Below are positions 35,061 through 43,908 of a DNA stretch of 56,103 nucleotides, in pieces. The stretch's first letter is position 1, and each line of letters starts with the position of its first letter. The notes under the pieces are model-generated. The model worked only from the letters and a program-made list of their open reading frames with translations. It did not search any database and was not told the DNA's origin. The DNA comes from Bacteroidales bacterium H4 (GTDB lineage Bacteria > Bacteroidota > Bacteroidia > Bacteroidales > Muribaculaceae): positions 1 through 56,103 of the forward strand of contig DAAP01000061.1 of NCBI GenBank assembly GCA_001701165.1, read 5' to 3'. A program made the position numbers and the translations under genes.

Positions 35061-37652
35061 TCAGTTTCGAAAGTTCAATTCGCCATCGGCATCCACGTCT
35101 ATAACAATCGGACGTTCCTTGTCCACCTTCTGAGCCAAGATATCCTTGCTCAAACGGTTAAGTATCTGACGATGTATGACTCGCTTGACAGGTCGTGCAC
35201 CGAATTCGGGGTCAAAGCCTTCATCGGCAAGAAGCGATATGGCCTTTGGGGTGTATTCCAAGGTGATTCCGTTGGGTGCAAGCATCTTTTGAATAGACTT
35301 CATTTGCAGTTCGACAATCTGCTCGATTTCCTTACGATCAAGCGGCGTGAACATGATAATTTCGTCTATACGGTTCAGGAATTCGGGACGGATGTTCTCT
35401 TTAAGCATCTCCAACACCTGAGCCTTTGTGGTCTCGATGGTCTGCTCACGATTGGCATCAGTCATCTTGGCAAAGTTGTCGCGAATCAAAGCCGAACCCA
35501 TATTCGAGGTCATGATGATAATGGTGTTCTTGAAATTGACTACACGACCCTTATTGTCTGTCAGACGACCATCGTCAAGCACCTGCAACAAGATGTTGAA
35601 CACATCCGGATGAGCCTTTTCAATTTCATCGAACAAGACAACAGAATATGGTTTGCGACGCACTGCCTCGGTCAGTTGACCACCCTCATCGTAGCCTACG
35701 TATCCCGGAGGCGCTCCGACCAAACGGCTCACAGAATGCTTCTCCTGATACTCTGACATATCAATACGAGTCATCATATTTTCGTCATCGAAGAGGTAGT
35801 CGGCCAAAGCCTTGGCCAATTCGGTTTTGCCAACGCCGGTAGTACCTAAGAAGATGAACGAACCGATAGGTCGTTTGGGGTCGCTAAGACCTGCACGGCT
35901 ACGGCGCACGGCATCTGCCACGGCGCTTATAGCAGCATCCTGTCCTACTACGCGTTTGTGAAGCTCGTCTTCAAGCAGCAGCAATTTGGTACGTTCGCTC
36001 TGTACCATCTTGCTTACAGGAATTCCGGTCCAACGGCTTACAACATCGGCGATGTCGTCGGCATCAACCTCCTCCTTAATGAGAGCTTTCTCACCCTGCA
36101 TGGCCTTCAACTGAGCCTGAATGCTCACATTCTCGTCTTCTTTTTGTTTGATAGTTCCGTAGCGTATCTCAGCCACACGTGCATAGTCGCCCTCTCGTTC
36201 GGCGCGTTCGGCGTCAAAGTTGAGCTGCTCGATATCAACCTTGTTCTGCTGTATGCGGTCTATCAGGTCTTTTTCGGACTTCCACTGAGCCGCAATCTGG
36301 CTCTGCTGCTCGCGCATGGATGCCAAGTCTTTTTCGATGTCCTTAACACGAGCCTCATCTCCCTCACGCTTTATGGCCTCTCGTTCGATTTCCTTTTGGG
36401 CTATCTGACGTTTGATATCATCCAAAGCCTGCGGTTCGGAGTCTATTTCCAACTTAAGCTTAGAAGCAGCCTCATCCATAAGGTCAATAGCCTTGTCCGG
36501 CAAGAATCTATCGGTGATATATCGCTCGCTCAGCTGCACGGCAGCCACAACGGCTTCGTCACGGATACGTACATGGTGGTGATTCTCGTACCGTTCCTTC
36601 AAACCTCGAAGGATGGCTATGGCGCTGGCCTCGTCAGGCTCGTCAACCATTACTTTTTGGAAACGACGTTCAAGAGCCTTGTCTTTTTCGAAATACTTCT
36701 GGTATTCGTCCAAAGTTGTGGCACCGATACTGCGGAGCTCGCCACGTGCCAATGCCGGTTTGAGAATATTGGCAGCATCCATAGCGCCCTCACCCTTGCC
36801 GGCACCTACCAGCGTATGAATTTCATCGATAAAAAGGATTATCTCGCCGTCACTCTGAGTGACTTCGTTAACGATGGCTTTAAGACGTTCTTCAAACTCG
36901 CCCTTGTACTTGGCTCCGGCCACCAATGCACCCATATCCAACGAGAATATCTGCTTGGAGCGGAGGTTCTCGGGAACGTCGCCGCGTACGATGCGCTGTG
37001 CAAGGCCTTCGGCTATGGCCGTTTTACCGGTACCGGGTTCACCTATAAGCATAGGATTGTTCTTAGTACGACGACTCAAAATCTGAAGTACTCGACGTAT
37101 TTCTTCGTCTCGTCCGATGACCGGATCAAGCTTGCCTTCGCGAGCACGCTCGCACAGGTTAATGGCGTACTTGGACAAGGCGTTGTATTGTTCTTCAGCT
37201 CCTTGGTCTGTAGCTTTCTTGCCTTTGCGCAATTCGGTGATGGCGGCTTTCAGCTCTCTGGCAGTAATGCCTGCATCCTTGAGTATAGTGGCTGCCGATG
37301 AATTGATCTCAAAAATGGCGCTGAGCATGGCCTCAAGCGTGACATATTCATCACCATCGGACTTGGCTATATCCAAAGCCTTTTGCATCACATCATTAGT
37401 GCTGTGACTCAGATACGGCTCTCCACCGCTTACTTTTGGCTCGTTGGCAATGGCTTCATCTACCTGACGCACTACCTGCTGAAGATTGGCGCCGAGCTTC
37501 TGAAAGATAAATTTGACCAACGAGTCGCCTTCCTCAATAATGGCTTTGAGGAGATGCACAGGTTCGATGGCCTGAGCTCCCGACGAACGAGTAATCTCAA
37601 CAGCCTTCTGAATGGCTTCCTGTGACTTGATGGTAAAATTATTAAAGTTCAT
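35061..37652 (-). CDS. clpB: ATP-dependent disaggregase ClpB
   Basis: ClpB is a cytosolic AAA+ hexamer that rescues aggregated proteins with DnaK. The 863-aa protein shows the N-domain (residues 1-145), AAA-1 with GEPGTGKT near residue 206 and FIDEIHTLVG, the long coiled-coil M domain (about 400-540) that distinguishes ClpB from ClpA and ClpC, AAA-2 with GTTGVGKT near 605 and VVLFDEIEKAH, and the sensor-2 GARPVKR. The ATG at 37652 is the family start. yqgE lies 55 bp upstream on the same strand. I see no clear -7 box in that gap. Confidence 0.97.
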   Translation of the reverse strand: MNFNNFTIKSQEAIQKAVEITRSSGAQAIEPVHLLKAIIEEGDSLVKFIFQKLGANLQQVVRQVDEAIANEPKVSGGEPYLSHSTNDVMQKALDIAKSDGDEYVTLEAMLSAIFEINSSAATILKDAGITARELKAAITELRKGKKATDQGAEEQYNALSKYAINLCERAREGKLDPVIGRDEEIRRVLQILSRRTKNNPMLIGEPGTGKTAIAEGLAQRIVRGDVPENLRSKQIFSLDMGALVAGAKYKGEFEERLKAIVNEVTQSDGEIILFIDEIHTLVGAGKGEGAMDAANILKPALARGELRSIGATTLDEYQKYFEKDKALERRFQKVMVDEPDEASAIAILRGLKERYENHHHVRIRDEAVVAAVQLSERYITDRFLPDKAIDLMDEAASKLKLEIDSEPQALDDIKRQIAQKEIEREAIKREGDEARVKDIEKDLASMREQQSQIAAQWKSEKDLIDRIQQNKVDIEQLNFDAERAEREGDYARVAEIRYGTIKQKEDENVSIQAQLKAMQGEKALIKEEVDADDIADVVSRWTGIPVSKMVQSERTKLLLLEDELHKRVVGQDAAISAVADAVRRSRAGLSDPKRPIGSFIFLGTTGVGKTELAKALADYLFDDENMMTRIDMSEYQEKHSVSRLVGAPPGYVGYDEGGQLTEAVRRKPYSVVLFDEIEKAHPDVFNILLQVLDDGRLTDNKGRVVNFKNTIIIMTSNMGSALIRDNFAKMTDANREQTIETTKAQVLEMLKENIRPEFLNRIDEIIMFTPLDRKEIEQIVELQMKSIQKMLAPNGITLEYTPKAISLLADEGFDPEFGARPVKRVIHRQILNRLSKDILAQKVDKERPIVIDVDADGELNFRN

Positions 37653-37707
37653 AATTTATATTAGTTGTTTTATTTATTATCTGTTTTGTTGTTATTGGTT
37701 GCTATGC

Positions 37708-38334
37708 TTAGTTTGAATGAATATTGCGTGGGTACAATTGCCAGTCACGATATTCCTTGCCGAGAGCACGCACAGCATTGTGCCAAACGGCATCGCCATC
37801 GCCTCGCAGCAATTCCGACGGGTCGTCAGGCATACGCAAGGTTGCCCACGTACCATCGTCTATCTCGTCTTCGAGTTGCCCTGCCTCCCATCCGGAGTAT
37901 CCAAGGAAGAAGCGCAATTCGCCTTCAGTTGTGTACCCCGCATTGACGTAATCTGCGACAGCATCAAAATCGCCGCCGACCCACAATCCGGGAGTCACGA
38001 CATTTGCTCCGGGCAAGATGTCCTCTCCAAGCGTATGCAAGAAAAACAGCCTGTCCAAACCTACTGGACCTCCGCCAAATACCGGCACGCCTTCGTATCG
38101 AACATTTTCCAATATGTCATTAAGACCGAAGTTGGTGCTGTAATTGAGCACACATCCCATGGCTCCGGAATCGCGCCCATAGTCCAGCAGAACTATGACC
38201 GCATGATTGAAGCAGCTCTGTGTAAGCTGTGGATGCGCCACAAGCATTGCTCCGGCGCCAAGCATACTCTTGTCGCCCCTGCGGGATGCCCTGCCTCTTC
38301 CAAATGTATCTGCATTGAACCGTTTCATTGTCAT
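37708..38334 (-). CDS. YqgE/AlgH-family protein
   Basis: A 208-aa soluble protein of the YqgE/AlgH family: LGAGAMLVAHPQLTQSCFNHAVIVLLDY, GAMGCVLNYSTN, VFGGGPVGLDRLFFLH, FLGYSGWEAGQLEDEI. The biochemical role is not settled. The start is ATG at 38334 with a second ATG at 38328. It is divergent from recR and upstream of clpB on the same strand. Confidence 0.92.
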   Translation of the reverse strand: MTMKRFNADTFGRGRASRRGDKSMLGAGAMLVAHPQLTQSCFNHAVIVLLDYGRDSGAMGCVLNYSTNFGLNDILENVRYEGVPVFGGGPVGLDRLFFLHTLGEDILPGANVVTPGLWVGGDFDAVADYVNAGYTTEGELRFFLGYSGWEAGQLEDEIDDGTWATLRMPDDPSELLRGDGDAVWHNAVRALGKEYRDWQLYPRNIHSN

Positions 38335-38406
38335 GGTTTGTTTTTCTTTTTTTCGGTGTGTGTCATTTCAACATCTCCCAGCCCACGAAGGTTGGGGAAT
38401 TATGCT

Positions 38407-38414
38407 TAAATTTG
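38407..38414 (+). promoter_or_regulatory. -7 promoter box of recR (TAAATTTG)
   Basis: TAAATTTG matches TAnnTTTG and predicts a start near 38421, about 60 nt before the recR ATG. No clear -33 box is seen. Confidence 0.45.
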
Positions 38415-38480
38415 CATACCGATTTAAATATTACAAATTATGTGCCAACTGCACATATACACTGACCGAGACAGTTTACG

Positions 38481-39101
38481 ATGCAACAAGAATACGCCTC
38501 ACCGCTTTTGGACGAAGCCGTCAATCAAATATCACGCCTACCCGGCATAGGCCGTAAAACCGCTTTACGGCTATCCTTGTATATATTACGACAAGACCCG
38601 TCATTAGCCCACCGCTTGGCAGATGCGTTGACATCTATGCGCGATGGCATACGCTACTGCAGGCGCTGTCATAACATTTCAGAAACCGACATATGCCCTA
38701 TATGTGCAAATCCGTTGCGTGACACTTCAACGATATGCGTCGTCGAAAACATCCGCGACGTCCTCGCTTTCGAACGTACGGCCCAATACCACGGACTATA
38801 TCACGTGCTGGGAGGTGTCATCTCGCCCATTGATGGCGTAGGACCTGATTTATTGGAAATTGACTCTCTGGTACAGCGTGTCAGAGACGAGAACACTCAC
38901 GAGGTCATACTTGCACTCAGTCCTACTATGGAAGGCGAAACAACCAATTATTATATATATAGGAGACTGGCCGGGACTCCTGCCAAGGTGACACAATTGG
39001 CACGCGGCCTCTCGGTAGGCGGCGACATCGAATACACCGATGAAGCTACTTTAGCTCGATCGCTTGCCGGACGTATCCCTGTGGGTGACCCTCAATTCTG
39101 A
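38481..39101 (+). CDS. recR: Recombination mediator RecR
   Basis: RecR works with RecO and RecF to load RecA at gaps. The 206-aa protein has the N-terminal helix-hairpin-helix (LPGIGRKTALRLSLYIL), the Cys4 zinc finger CRRCHNISETDICPIC, the TOPRIM domain starting ICVVENIRDVLAFE, and the C-terminal Walker-like region. The ATG at 38481 follows a promoter box by 66 bp. A GNAT gene starts 6 bp downstream. Confidence 0.97.
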   Translation: MQQEYASPLLDEAVNQISRLPGIGRKTALRLSLYILRQDPSLAHRLADALTSMRDGIRYCRRCHNISETDICPICANPLRDTSTICVVENIRDVLAFERTAQYHGLYHVLGGVISPIDGVGPDLLEIDSLVQRVRDENTHEVILALSPTMEGETTNYYIYRRLAGTPAKVTQLARGLSVGGDIEYTDEATLARSLAGRIPVGDPQF

Positions 39102-39107
39102 CACAAC

Positions 39108-39632
39108 ATGACACAAACTGACACATCTGACCTGCTGACACTACGTGCCCTCGAACCGGAAGACGTTGACACAATATACCTGTGGGAAAACGACGTGTCC
39201 GAATGGTACAGCCGTCAAAATATGACGCCTGCATCACGCTACCAGATTTGGCAGTATATTCATAGCTATGACGGAAGCTTGTATGGAGGCAACCAACTAC
39301 GCATGATGGCATGTCTTGCCGATGGAATCCCTGTAGGTACTGTAGACCTCTATGACATTGATGCAGCAAATCGTCGCGCGTGGGTCGGAATATACATTGC
39401 ACCACAATGGCGAGGCCGCGGATACGCCCGCGAGACACTACGACAAATCAGTCAATACGCCTACGATCATTTGGCCATAGCTCACCTCGCAGCCGAAGTA
39501 GCTGCTGACAACGAGCCTTCATGCCGCCTTTTCGAAGCCGCGGGATACCGTTTGGGCGGATGTTTGCATGCATGGCGCTACTATCGCGGCTACGCACATG
39601 ACGTGCGCATCTATCAGTGTGACTGCAAATAA
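39108..39632 (+). CDS. GNAT-family N-acetyltransferase (RimJ/RimL type)
   Basis: A 174-aa acetyl-CoA-dependent acetyltransferase. The acetyl-CoA site is PQWRGRGYARETL near residue 103, preceded by VGTVDLYDIDAANRRAWVGIYI and followed by NEPSCRLFEAAGYRLGG, as in the RimJ/RimL subgroup that acts on protein N-termini, antibiotics or polyamines. The substrate cannot be told. It lies 6 bp after recR, so is probably cotranscribed. Confidence 0.9.
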   Translation: MTQTDTSDLLTLRALEPEDVDTIYLWENDVSEWYSRQNMTPASRYQIWQYIHSYDGSLYGGNQLRMMACLADGIPVGTVDLYDIDAANRRAWVGIYIAPQWRGRGYARETLRQISQYAYDHLAIAHLAAEVAADNEPSCRLFEAAGYRLGGCLHAWRYYRGYAHDVRIYQCDCK

Positions 39633-39743
39633 TAGCCGTTTGCGCTTATCTGCCACATCCATCTTTTTTCGAAAAAAAACATCCAACGCTGTCACAAACG
39701 GCGTCTTCTTACGTCATAATAGTGAACAGTAACCATAATCACA

Positions 39744-40235
39744 ATGACTGCACAACAATACAAAGATAACATCCTGGGCTGCTACAGCAGCATGCTGGCA
39801 GTGGCCCGTCGCATTCTCGGAAACGAGGACGAGGCACAGGATGCCGTCCAGGATGTATGTCGACGTTTGTGGGAACACTGCTCCGAAACTACGGTACCGG
39901 CCAATCCCGGAGCTTTCTGTGCGGTGTCCATTCGCAACCATTGCCTCGATGTCATCCGTTCGCGCCCTTTGGACGCCGGCGATGAGCCTTTGGCATCCAT
40001 CGCCGAAAGTAAGGCGGACGACGAAACAGATACCGAAGATACAGCCGGCCTACTTCAAAAGGCGATAGAACAACTGGAGCGCCGTTCTCGTCTTATTATA
40101 CAATGGAGCCTACAAGGCCGCAGCTATGGCCAAATGGCTGCCGAGCTACACACTTCAGAGGCAAACGTCCGCCAAGTTACTTCACGCGCACGTCGCCAAC
40201 TCCGCAACATCATAGTACAAATGCAATCTCTCTAA
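39744..40235 (+). CDS. ECF-type RNA polymerase sigma factor
   Basis: A 163-aa group 4 sigma factor. Region 2 is YSSMLAVARRILGNEDEAQDAVQDVCRRLWEH, with the usual FC(A)VSIRNHCLDVIRS stretch after it, and region 4 is LERRSRLIIQWSLQGRSYGQMAAELHTSEANVRQVTSRARRQLRN, a helix-turn-helix for -35 recognition. It lacks region 3. The gene starts a row of four: sigma, membrane protein with anti-sigma layout, and two DUF4252 proteins. No Bacteroidetes -7 box is seen upstream, which would fit autoregulation from its own promoter type. Confidence 0.92.
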   Translation: MTAQQYKDNILGCYSSMLAVARRILGNEDEAQDAVQDVCRRLWEHCSETTVPANPGAFCAVSIRNHCLDVIRSRPLDAGDEPLASIAESKADDETDTEDTAGLLQKAIEQLERRSRLIIQWSLQGRSYGQMAAELHTSEANVRQVTSRARRQLRNIIVQMQSL

Positions 40236-40246
40236 AAACATAAAAC

Positions 40247-40975
40247 ATGAAAACTAAAGCACATATCATAGACGAAACTACGGTCCGCGTACTGCTCGAC
40301 AGATGGTATGACGGAACGGCAACAGCCGCCGACGAAGATGCTTTGACACTGTACTTTACCACGTCAGAATACATTCCCGAAGATCTGAGAGCCGATGCCG
40401 CCGTCTTTGCCCTGCCCACAGAAAAGTCACAATCGATGTCGGAAGACATTCCCTCCGACCTCATGGCTCAAGTAAATGGCGCAATAATTGCCGAAAAGGC
40501 ACGCAAACGCCGCCACGCCTTTTGGTACACCGCCGCATCTGCCGCTGCCTGCGCTTGCATTGCCATGGTCCTGGGTCTGTCGGAAAAAAATGAACTGACT
40601 CCAACAATAGGTAACACATACGCCAACGCAGTACAACAGCCGCAAAAAACCTCATGCGAAGCACAGACTGTCACACCTTCAGACATCGAAAAAGCCGAAA
40701 GCGACACACCTTCTGAAGTGCCAACAGCTATGCCTGCAAAGCCCCAATATGCCCAGGCAGCTATAGCCTATGATGACTACCACGAAGTTTCCGACCCTGC
40801 CGAGGCGGAACGCATTCAACTCGAAGTAGCCGCTCTGCTTTCTCGGAGTCTAAACTCAACAGGCAAAGCAGCCGAGAAGGCCATACGTAATGCTGACAGA
40901 CTGACCGAGCAAATCAACCGTTCAAGCGTTAAGGCTGTGGCCAAAATCATCAATAATAGCATCAGCGGACTATGA
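40247..40975 (+). CDS. Putative anti-sigma factor, single-pass membrane protein
   Basis: A 242-aa protein starting 12 bp after the sigma gene. The cytosolic N-terminus (about 1-85) has the layout DRWYDGTATAADEDALTLYF ... IPEDLRADAAVFA common in Bacteroidetes anti-sigma proteins, followed by a membrane helix (about 88-108, HAFWYTAASAAACACIAMVLG) and a periplasmic part rich in Thr, Pro and Glu that ends in a helix. No zinc-binding HxxxCxxC motif is seen. The anti-sigma role follows from layout and position; it is not shown by a named domain. Confidence 0.7.
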   Translation: MKTKAHIIDETTVRVLLDRWYDGTATAADEDALTLYFTTSEYIPEDLRADAAVFALPTEKSQSMSEDIPSDLMAQVNGAIIAEKARKRRHAFWYTAASAAACACIAMVLGLSEKNELTPTIGNTYANAVQQPQKTSCEAQTVTPSDIEKAESDTPSEVPTAMPAKPQYAQAAIAYDDYHEVSDPAEAERIQLEVAALLSRSLNSTGKAAEKAIRNADRLTEQINRSSVKAVAKIINNSISGL

Positions 40976-41055
40976 CGCATAGCCACCGACTTAAGCACTG
41001 ACTAACACATATCATAACTGACATTACAAACACTAACATATAAAAACATACAACG

Positions 41056-41577
41056 ATGAAACTAAAAAATCTTGCTTTTTTCCTCGCCATCGCTATCATT
41101 GGCACAACAATGGCATGCGCACAACAACGCGTATTCGCAGATATCCCCTCCGGCAAAGGCGTCCAAAAGGTCTATGTATCTCAAGCTCTTATGAAGATGC
41201 TGGGAACCAAAGCTTTTGAAGCCGTCAACTCGGATGATGTAAACATGGCGGCTATTCTCAAAGGCAGCACCATCAACTCGGTGGAAGTTCTTAACTGTGA
41301 AGAAGGGGCTAACCTCAAATCAATTCGCTCCAAGTGCCAAGCAATCATCAAATCTCTCAACCTACAGGTACTCGTCGAGAACTCGGAAGATGGCGAACAA
41401 GGTGTTACAATCTATGGCCTTCCCGACCCCTCCGACCCCGACATAGTCACTACTGCGCTCATATATAATGACGAAGGTGATGAAATAAACTGTGTGGTAC
41501 TCACCGGAAAAATCAATTTTGGTGCAGCTGTCAGTCAAGCTATGGACAATCAAAACGATGACGATGATAACAATTGA
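41056..41577 (+). CDS. DUF4252-type exported protein (first of two)
   Basis: A 173-aa exported protein with signal peptide (MKLKNLAFFLAIAIIGTTMACAQ). The mature part fits the DUF4252 pattern: VYVSQALMKMLG, INSVEVLNCEEGANLKSIRSKC, LLVENSEDGEQGVTIYG-like strands, NCVVLTGKINF. The C-terminus is a run of Asn and Asp. The family often sits behind ECF sigma and anti-sigma genes in Bacteroidetes, as here, and its function is unknown. The next gene is a related protein, so this looks like a tandem pair. Confidence 0.8.
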   Translation: MKLKNLAFFLAIAIIGTTMACAQQRVFADIPSGKGVQKVYVSQALMKMLGTKAFEAVNSDDVNMAAILKGSTINSVEVLNCEEGANLKSIRSKCQAIIKSLNLQVLVENSEDGEQGVTIYGLPDPSDPDIVTTALIYNDEGDEINCVVLTGKINFGAAVSQAMDNQNDDDDNN

Positions 41578-41768
41578 TATGCAACACTACGAGTGACTTA
41601 CTCTTCCCGGCCCGGCACACCTGCTATCCAGCGGACGTGTCGTGGCTGTTTAATGCGGACTATACACTCTCTACTTTCATTATTTTTCATCGTGACATGT
41701 CACAAAGCGAGTCTTTTCGCGTCATACATATAGAAAACATAATAATCAAAGCACATAAACTTACAACA

Positions 41769-42269
41769 ATGAAAGCTAAACGTTTTCTTAGTGCACTTGC
41801 CATCCTACTGATAGGCTCGACCTTTACCGTCAATGCCGAACAAATCTTCGCAGACATACAACCGGAACAGCGTAATGACAGCGTAATGACCATCAACATC
41901 TATCTTGAAGGCGATCAACTCAAAGACATCAAAGAACAAACAGACAAGTTCGATTTCCTAAAGAATTCAAAGTTTGACGAAATGGGCGAACTCACGTCGG
42001 TAGAAATCATTTACAGCAATATCGCCGAGACGCACGATGCAATTACCAAGCGTCTGAACAGCGGCATAAGCGCCCTTGATATTCAGCCTGTAGTCAATAC
42101 TGATGCCGAAAACAGCCATATCGAAATATACGCTGAACCCTCTGACGACCCCACATCCCAAAAGCTTAAACGTTTGGTATTCTTTGTAACCGATAATAAC
42201 GAAATCACAGCAGTTCTCTTCGAAGGCAACATCACTATGCCGGACGAAATGCAAAAGGGAGAATATTAA
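41769..42269 (+). CDS. DUF4252-type exported protein (second of two)
   Basis: A 166-aa exported protein with signal peptide (MKAKRFLSALAILLIGSTFTVNA). It shares the plan of the gene before it: EQIFADIQPE against RVFADIPSG at the mature N-terminus, a later LTSVEIIYSN against INSVEVLNC, and a C-terminal EITAVLFEGNI against INCVVLTGKI. The frame continues upstream to 41574, but the signal peptide begins at the ATG at 41769. The similarity supports an old duplication. A strong terminator follows 22 bp downstream and closes the sigma-factor operon. Confidence 0.78.
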   Translation: MKAKRFLSALAILLIGSTFTVNAEQIFADIQPEQRNDSVMTINIYLEGDQLKDIKEQTDKFDFLKNSKFDEMGELTSVEIIYSNIAETHDAITKRLNSGISALDIQPVVNTDAENSHIEIYAEPSDDPTSQKLKRLVFFVTDNNEITAVLFEGNITMPDEMQKGEY

Positions 42270-42291
42270 ACAAGACATTACTCAAGTGTAC

Positions 42292-42334
42292 AAACATGGC
42301 GAGACAATCAGAGGATGCACGTCTCGCCATGTTT
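42292..42334 (+). terminator. Strong terminator closing the sigma/DUF4252 operon
   Basis: AAACATGGCGAGAC (42292-42305) pairs perfectly with GTCTCGCCATGTTT (42321-42334), a 14-bp stem followed by CGTTTTCCC. It lies between the convergent DUF4252 gene and radA. Confidence 0.85.
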
Positions 42335-42422
42335 CGTTTTCCCTTAGCCATTCACGTTATGATACCCGGACGTTCTATTTAACATCTGACGGAAAACAAG
42401 CATCTATACCGGGTGGAAATCC

Positions 42423-43790
42423 CTAAGCAAATAGTGCTCGGAAGGCCTCTTCAACTTTGGATACCTCATGAATCTTAATACTAAGGCCTTCGGTCTCGAC
42501 TCCCTTGAGGTTGTTGTCCGGCACAAGGATATGTGTCATTCCAAGTTTCTCAGCCTCAAGGATACGTTGTTGCAAGCGCGTTACCGGCCGTATTTCACCC
42601 GACAAGCCGACCTCTCCGGTCATGCACCAGCCGTCCGGAACAGCCATATCGACATTACTGGAAAGTATGGCGCTGATGACAGCCAAATCAAGTGCCGGGT
42701 CATTTACTCGCAATCCTCCGGTGATGTTGAGAAACACGTCTTTGGCTACGAGCTTAAAACCAACACGTTTCTCAAGTACAGCCAAGAGCATATTCATTCG
42801 TTTACCGTCAAAACCTGTCACCGAACGTTGCGGCGTACCGTATGCAGCTGTACTCACCAAAGCCTGACATTCGATAAGGAAGGGTCGTATACCTTCCAAA
42901 GTCACGCCTATAGATACACCTGAAAGCGATGTATCTCCGCGCGTCATCAGCACTTGCGACGGATCCATGACCTCGCGCAAGCCACGTTGACACATTTCAT
43001 ATATGCCTAATTCGTTGGTACTCCCAAAACGGTTCTTGATGGCACGCAAAATCCTATACATATACTTGCTGTCGCCCTCGAACTGTAGCACGGCATCCAC
43101 AATGTGTTCCAACACCTTAGGCCCGGCAAGAGAACCTTCTTTGGTAATATGACCTATCAAAATGACAGGCGTGGACGTAGTCTTGGCGTATTGCAACAGC
43201 CGGGCAGCGCATTCGCGCACCTGACTGACACTACCGGCCGATGATTCAAGCGCTTCGCTGTATATGGTCTGTATTGAGTCTATGATAAGTATACCGGGAT
43301 TGATATCTTCGACGTGCCGCATAATGCGTTCTAAAAGCGTCTCGCATACAATCAATACGTTATCGCTGCCTCGGCCTATACGGTCGGCTCGCATTTTGAT
43401 TTGAGAAGCACTTTCTTCTCCCGAAACATAAAGAACCGTTTTGGATTTTATGGCCAGAATGTTTTGCAAAACAAGCGTGGACTTACCTATGCCCGGTTCG
43501 CCGCCTATAAGCACCATCGAACCGGTTACAAGTCCGCCGCCAAGTACTCTGTTTAGCTCTCGGCTGGGCATAGGTATTCGGCTTTCCGAGCCTGCGGTGA
43601 TGTCCGATACTGCTACCGGGCGCGTACCTTCAGTGCCCGTAAGTCCGCGATCGGCGCGAGCCGATGTACTCACGCGTTGTTCCACCATAGTGTTCCATTC
43701 GCCGCATTCACTACAGCGCCCCTCCCATTTTGGGAAAGTGGCTCCGCAATTATTGCACATCCATACGCTTTTATATTTGGTCTTTGCCAT
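42423..43790 (-). CDS. radA: DNA repair protein RadA
   Basis: RadA (Sms) is a RecA-like DnaB-type helicase helping branch migration in recombination. The 455-aa protein has the N-terminal Cys4 zinc finger (Cys12, Cys15, Cys26, Cys29 in CNNCGATFPKWEGRCSEC), Walker A GGEPGIGKST, the RadA-specific KNRFGSTNELG, and the C-terminal Lon-protease-like domain without a catalytic site. The ATG at 43790 is the family start. It converges on the DUF4252 gene. Confidence 0.97.
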   Translation of the reverse strand: MAKTKYKSVWMCNNCGATFPKWEGRCSECGEWNTMVEQRVSTSARADRGLTGTEGTRPVAVSDITAGSESRIPMPSRELNRVLGGGLVTGSMVLIGGEPGIGKSTLVLQNILAIKSKTVLYVSGEESASQIKMRADRIGRGSDNVLIVCETLLERIMRHVEDINPGILIIDSIQTIYSEALESSAGSVSQVRECAARLLQYAKTTSTPVILIGHITKEGSLAGPKVLEHIVDAVLQFEGDSKYMYRILRAIKNRFGSTNELGIYEMCQRGLREVMDPSQVLMTRGDTSLSGVSIGVTLEGIRPFLIECQALVSTAAYGTPQRSVTGFDGKRMNMLLAVLEKRVGFKLVAKDVFLNITGGLRVNDPALDLAVISAILSSNVDMAVPDGWCMTGEVGLSGEIRPVTRLQQRILEAEKLGMTHILVPDNNLKGVETEGLSIKIHEVSKVEEAFRALFA

Positions 43791-43908
43791 AAGCTAAATC
43801 TTTCGTATTATATTGATTATAGACCTAAATCTCTTGTCTACAGAGGCACAATGTTGATGTAATTCACGCTTTTGACAAGAGCGTATTTTAATAAACGTTC
43901 TTCCCTCG

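Noticed and set aside
35958..37301. Open frame of 447 codons antisense to clpB
   Set aside because: It lies wholly inside the well-supported clpB gene on the other strand, and its protein shows no domain; long antisense frames are a by-product of codon use in clpB.
39664..39677. TTTTTTCGAAAAAA palindrome before the sigma gene
   Set aside because: It is a pure A/T palindrome with no GC stem, too weak for a terminator, and there is no independent sign of an operator.
43831..43881. CTCTTGTC / GACAAGAG inverted repeat between radA and the RNA methyltransferase
   Set aside because: The 35-nt loop and lack of U tract give no support for a terminator or operator beyond chance.
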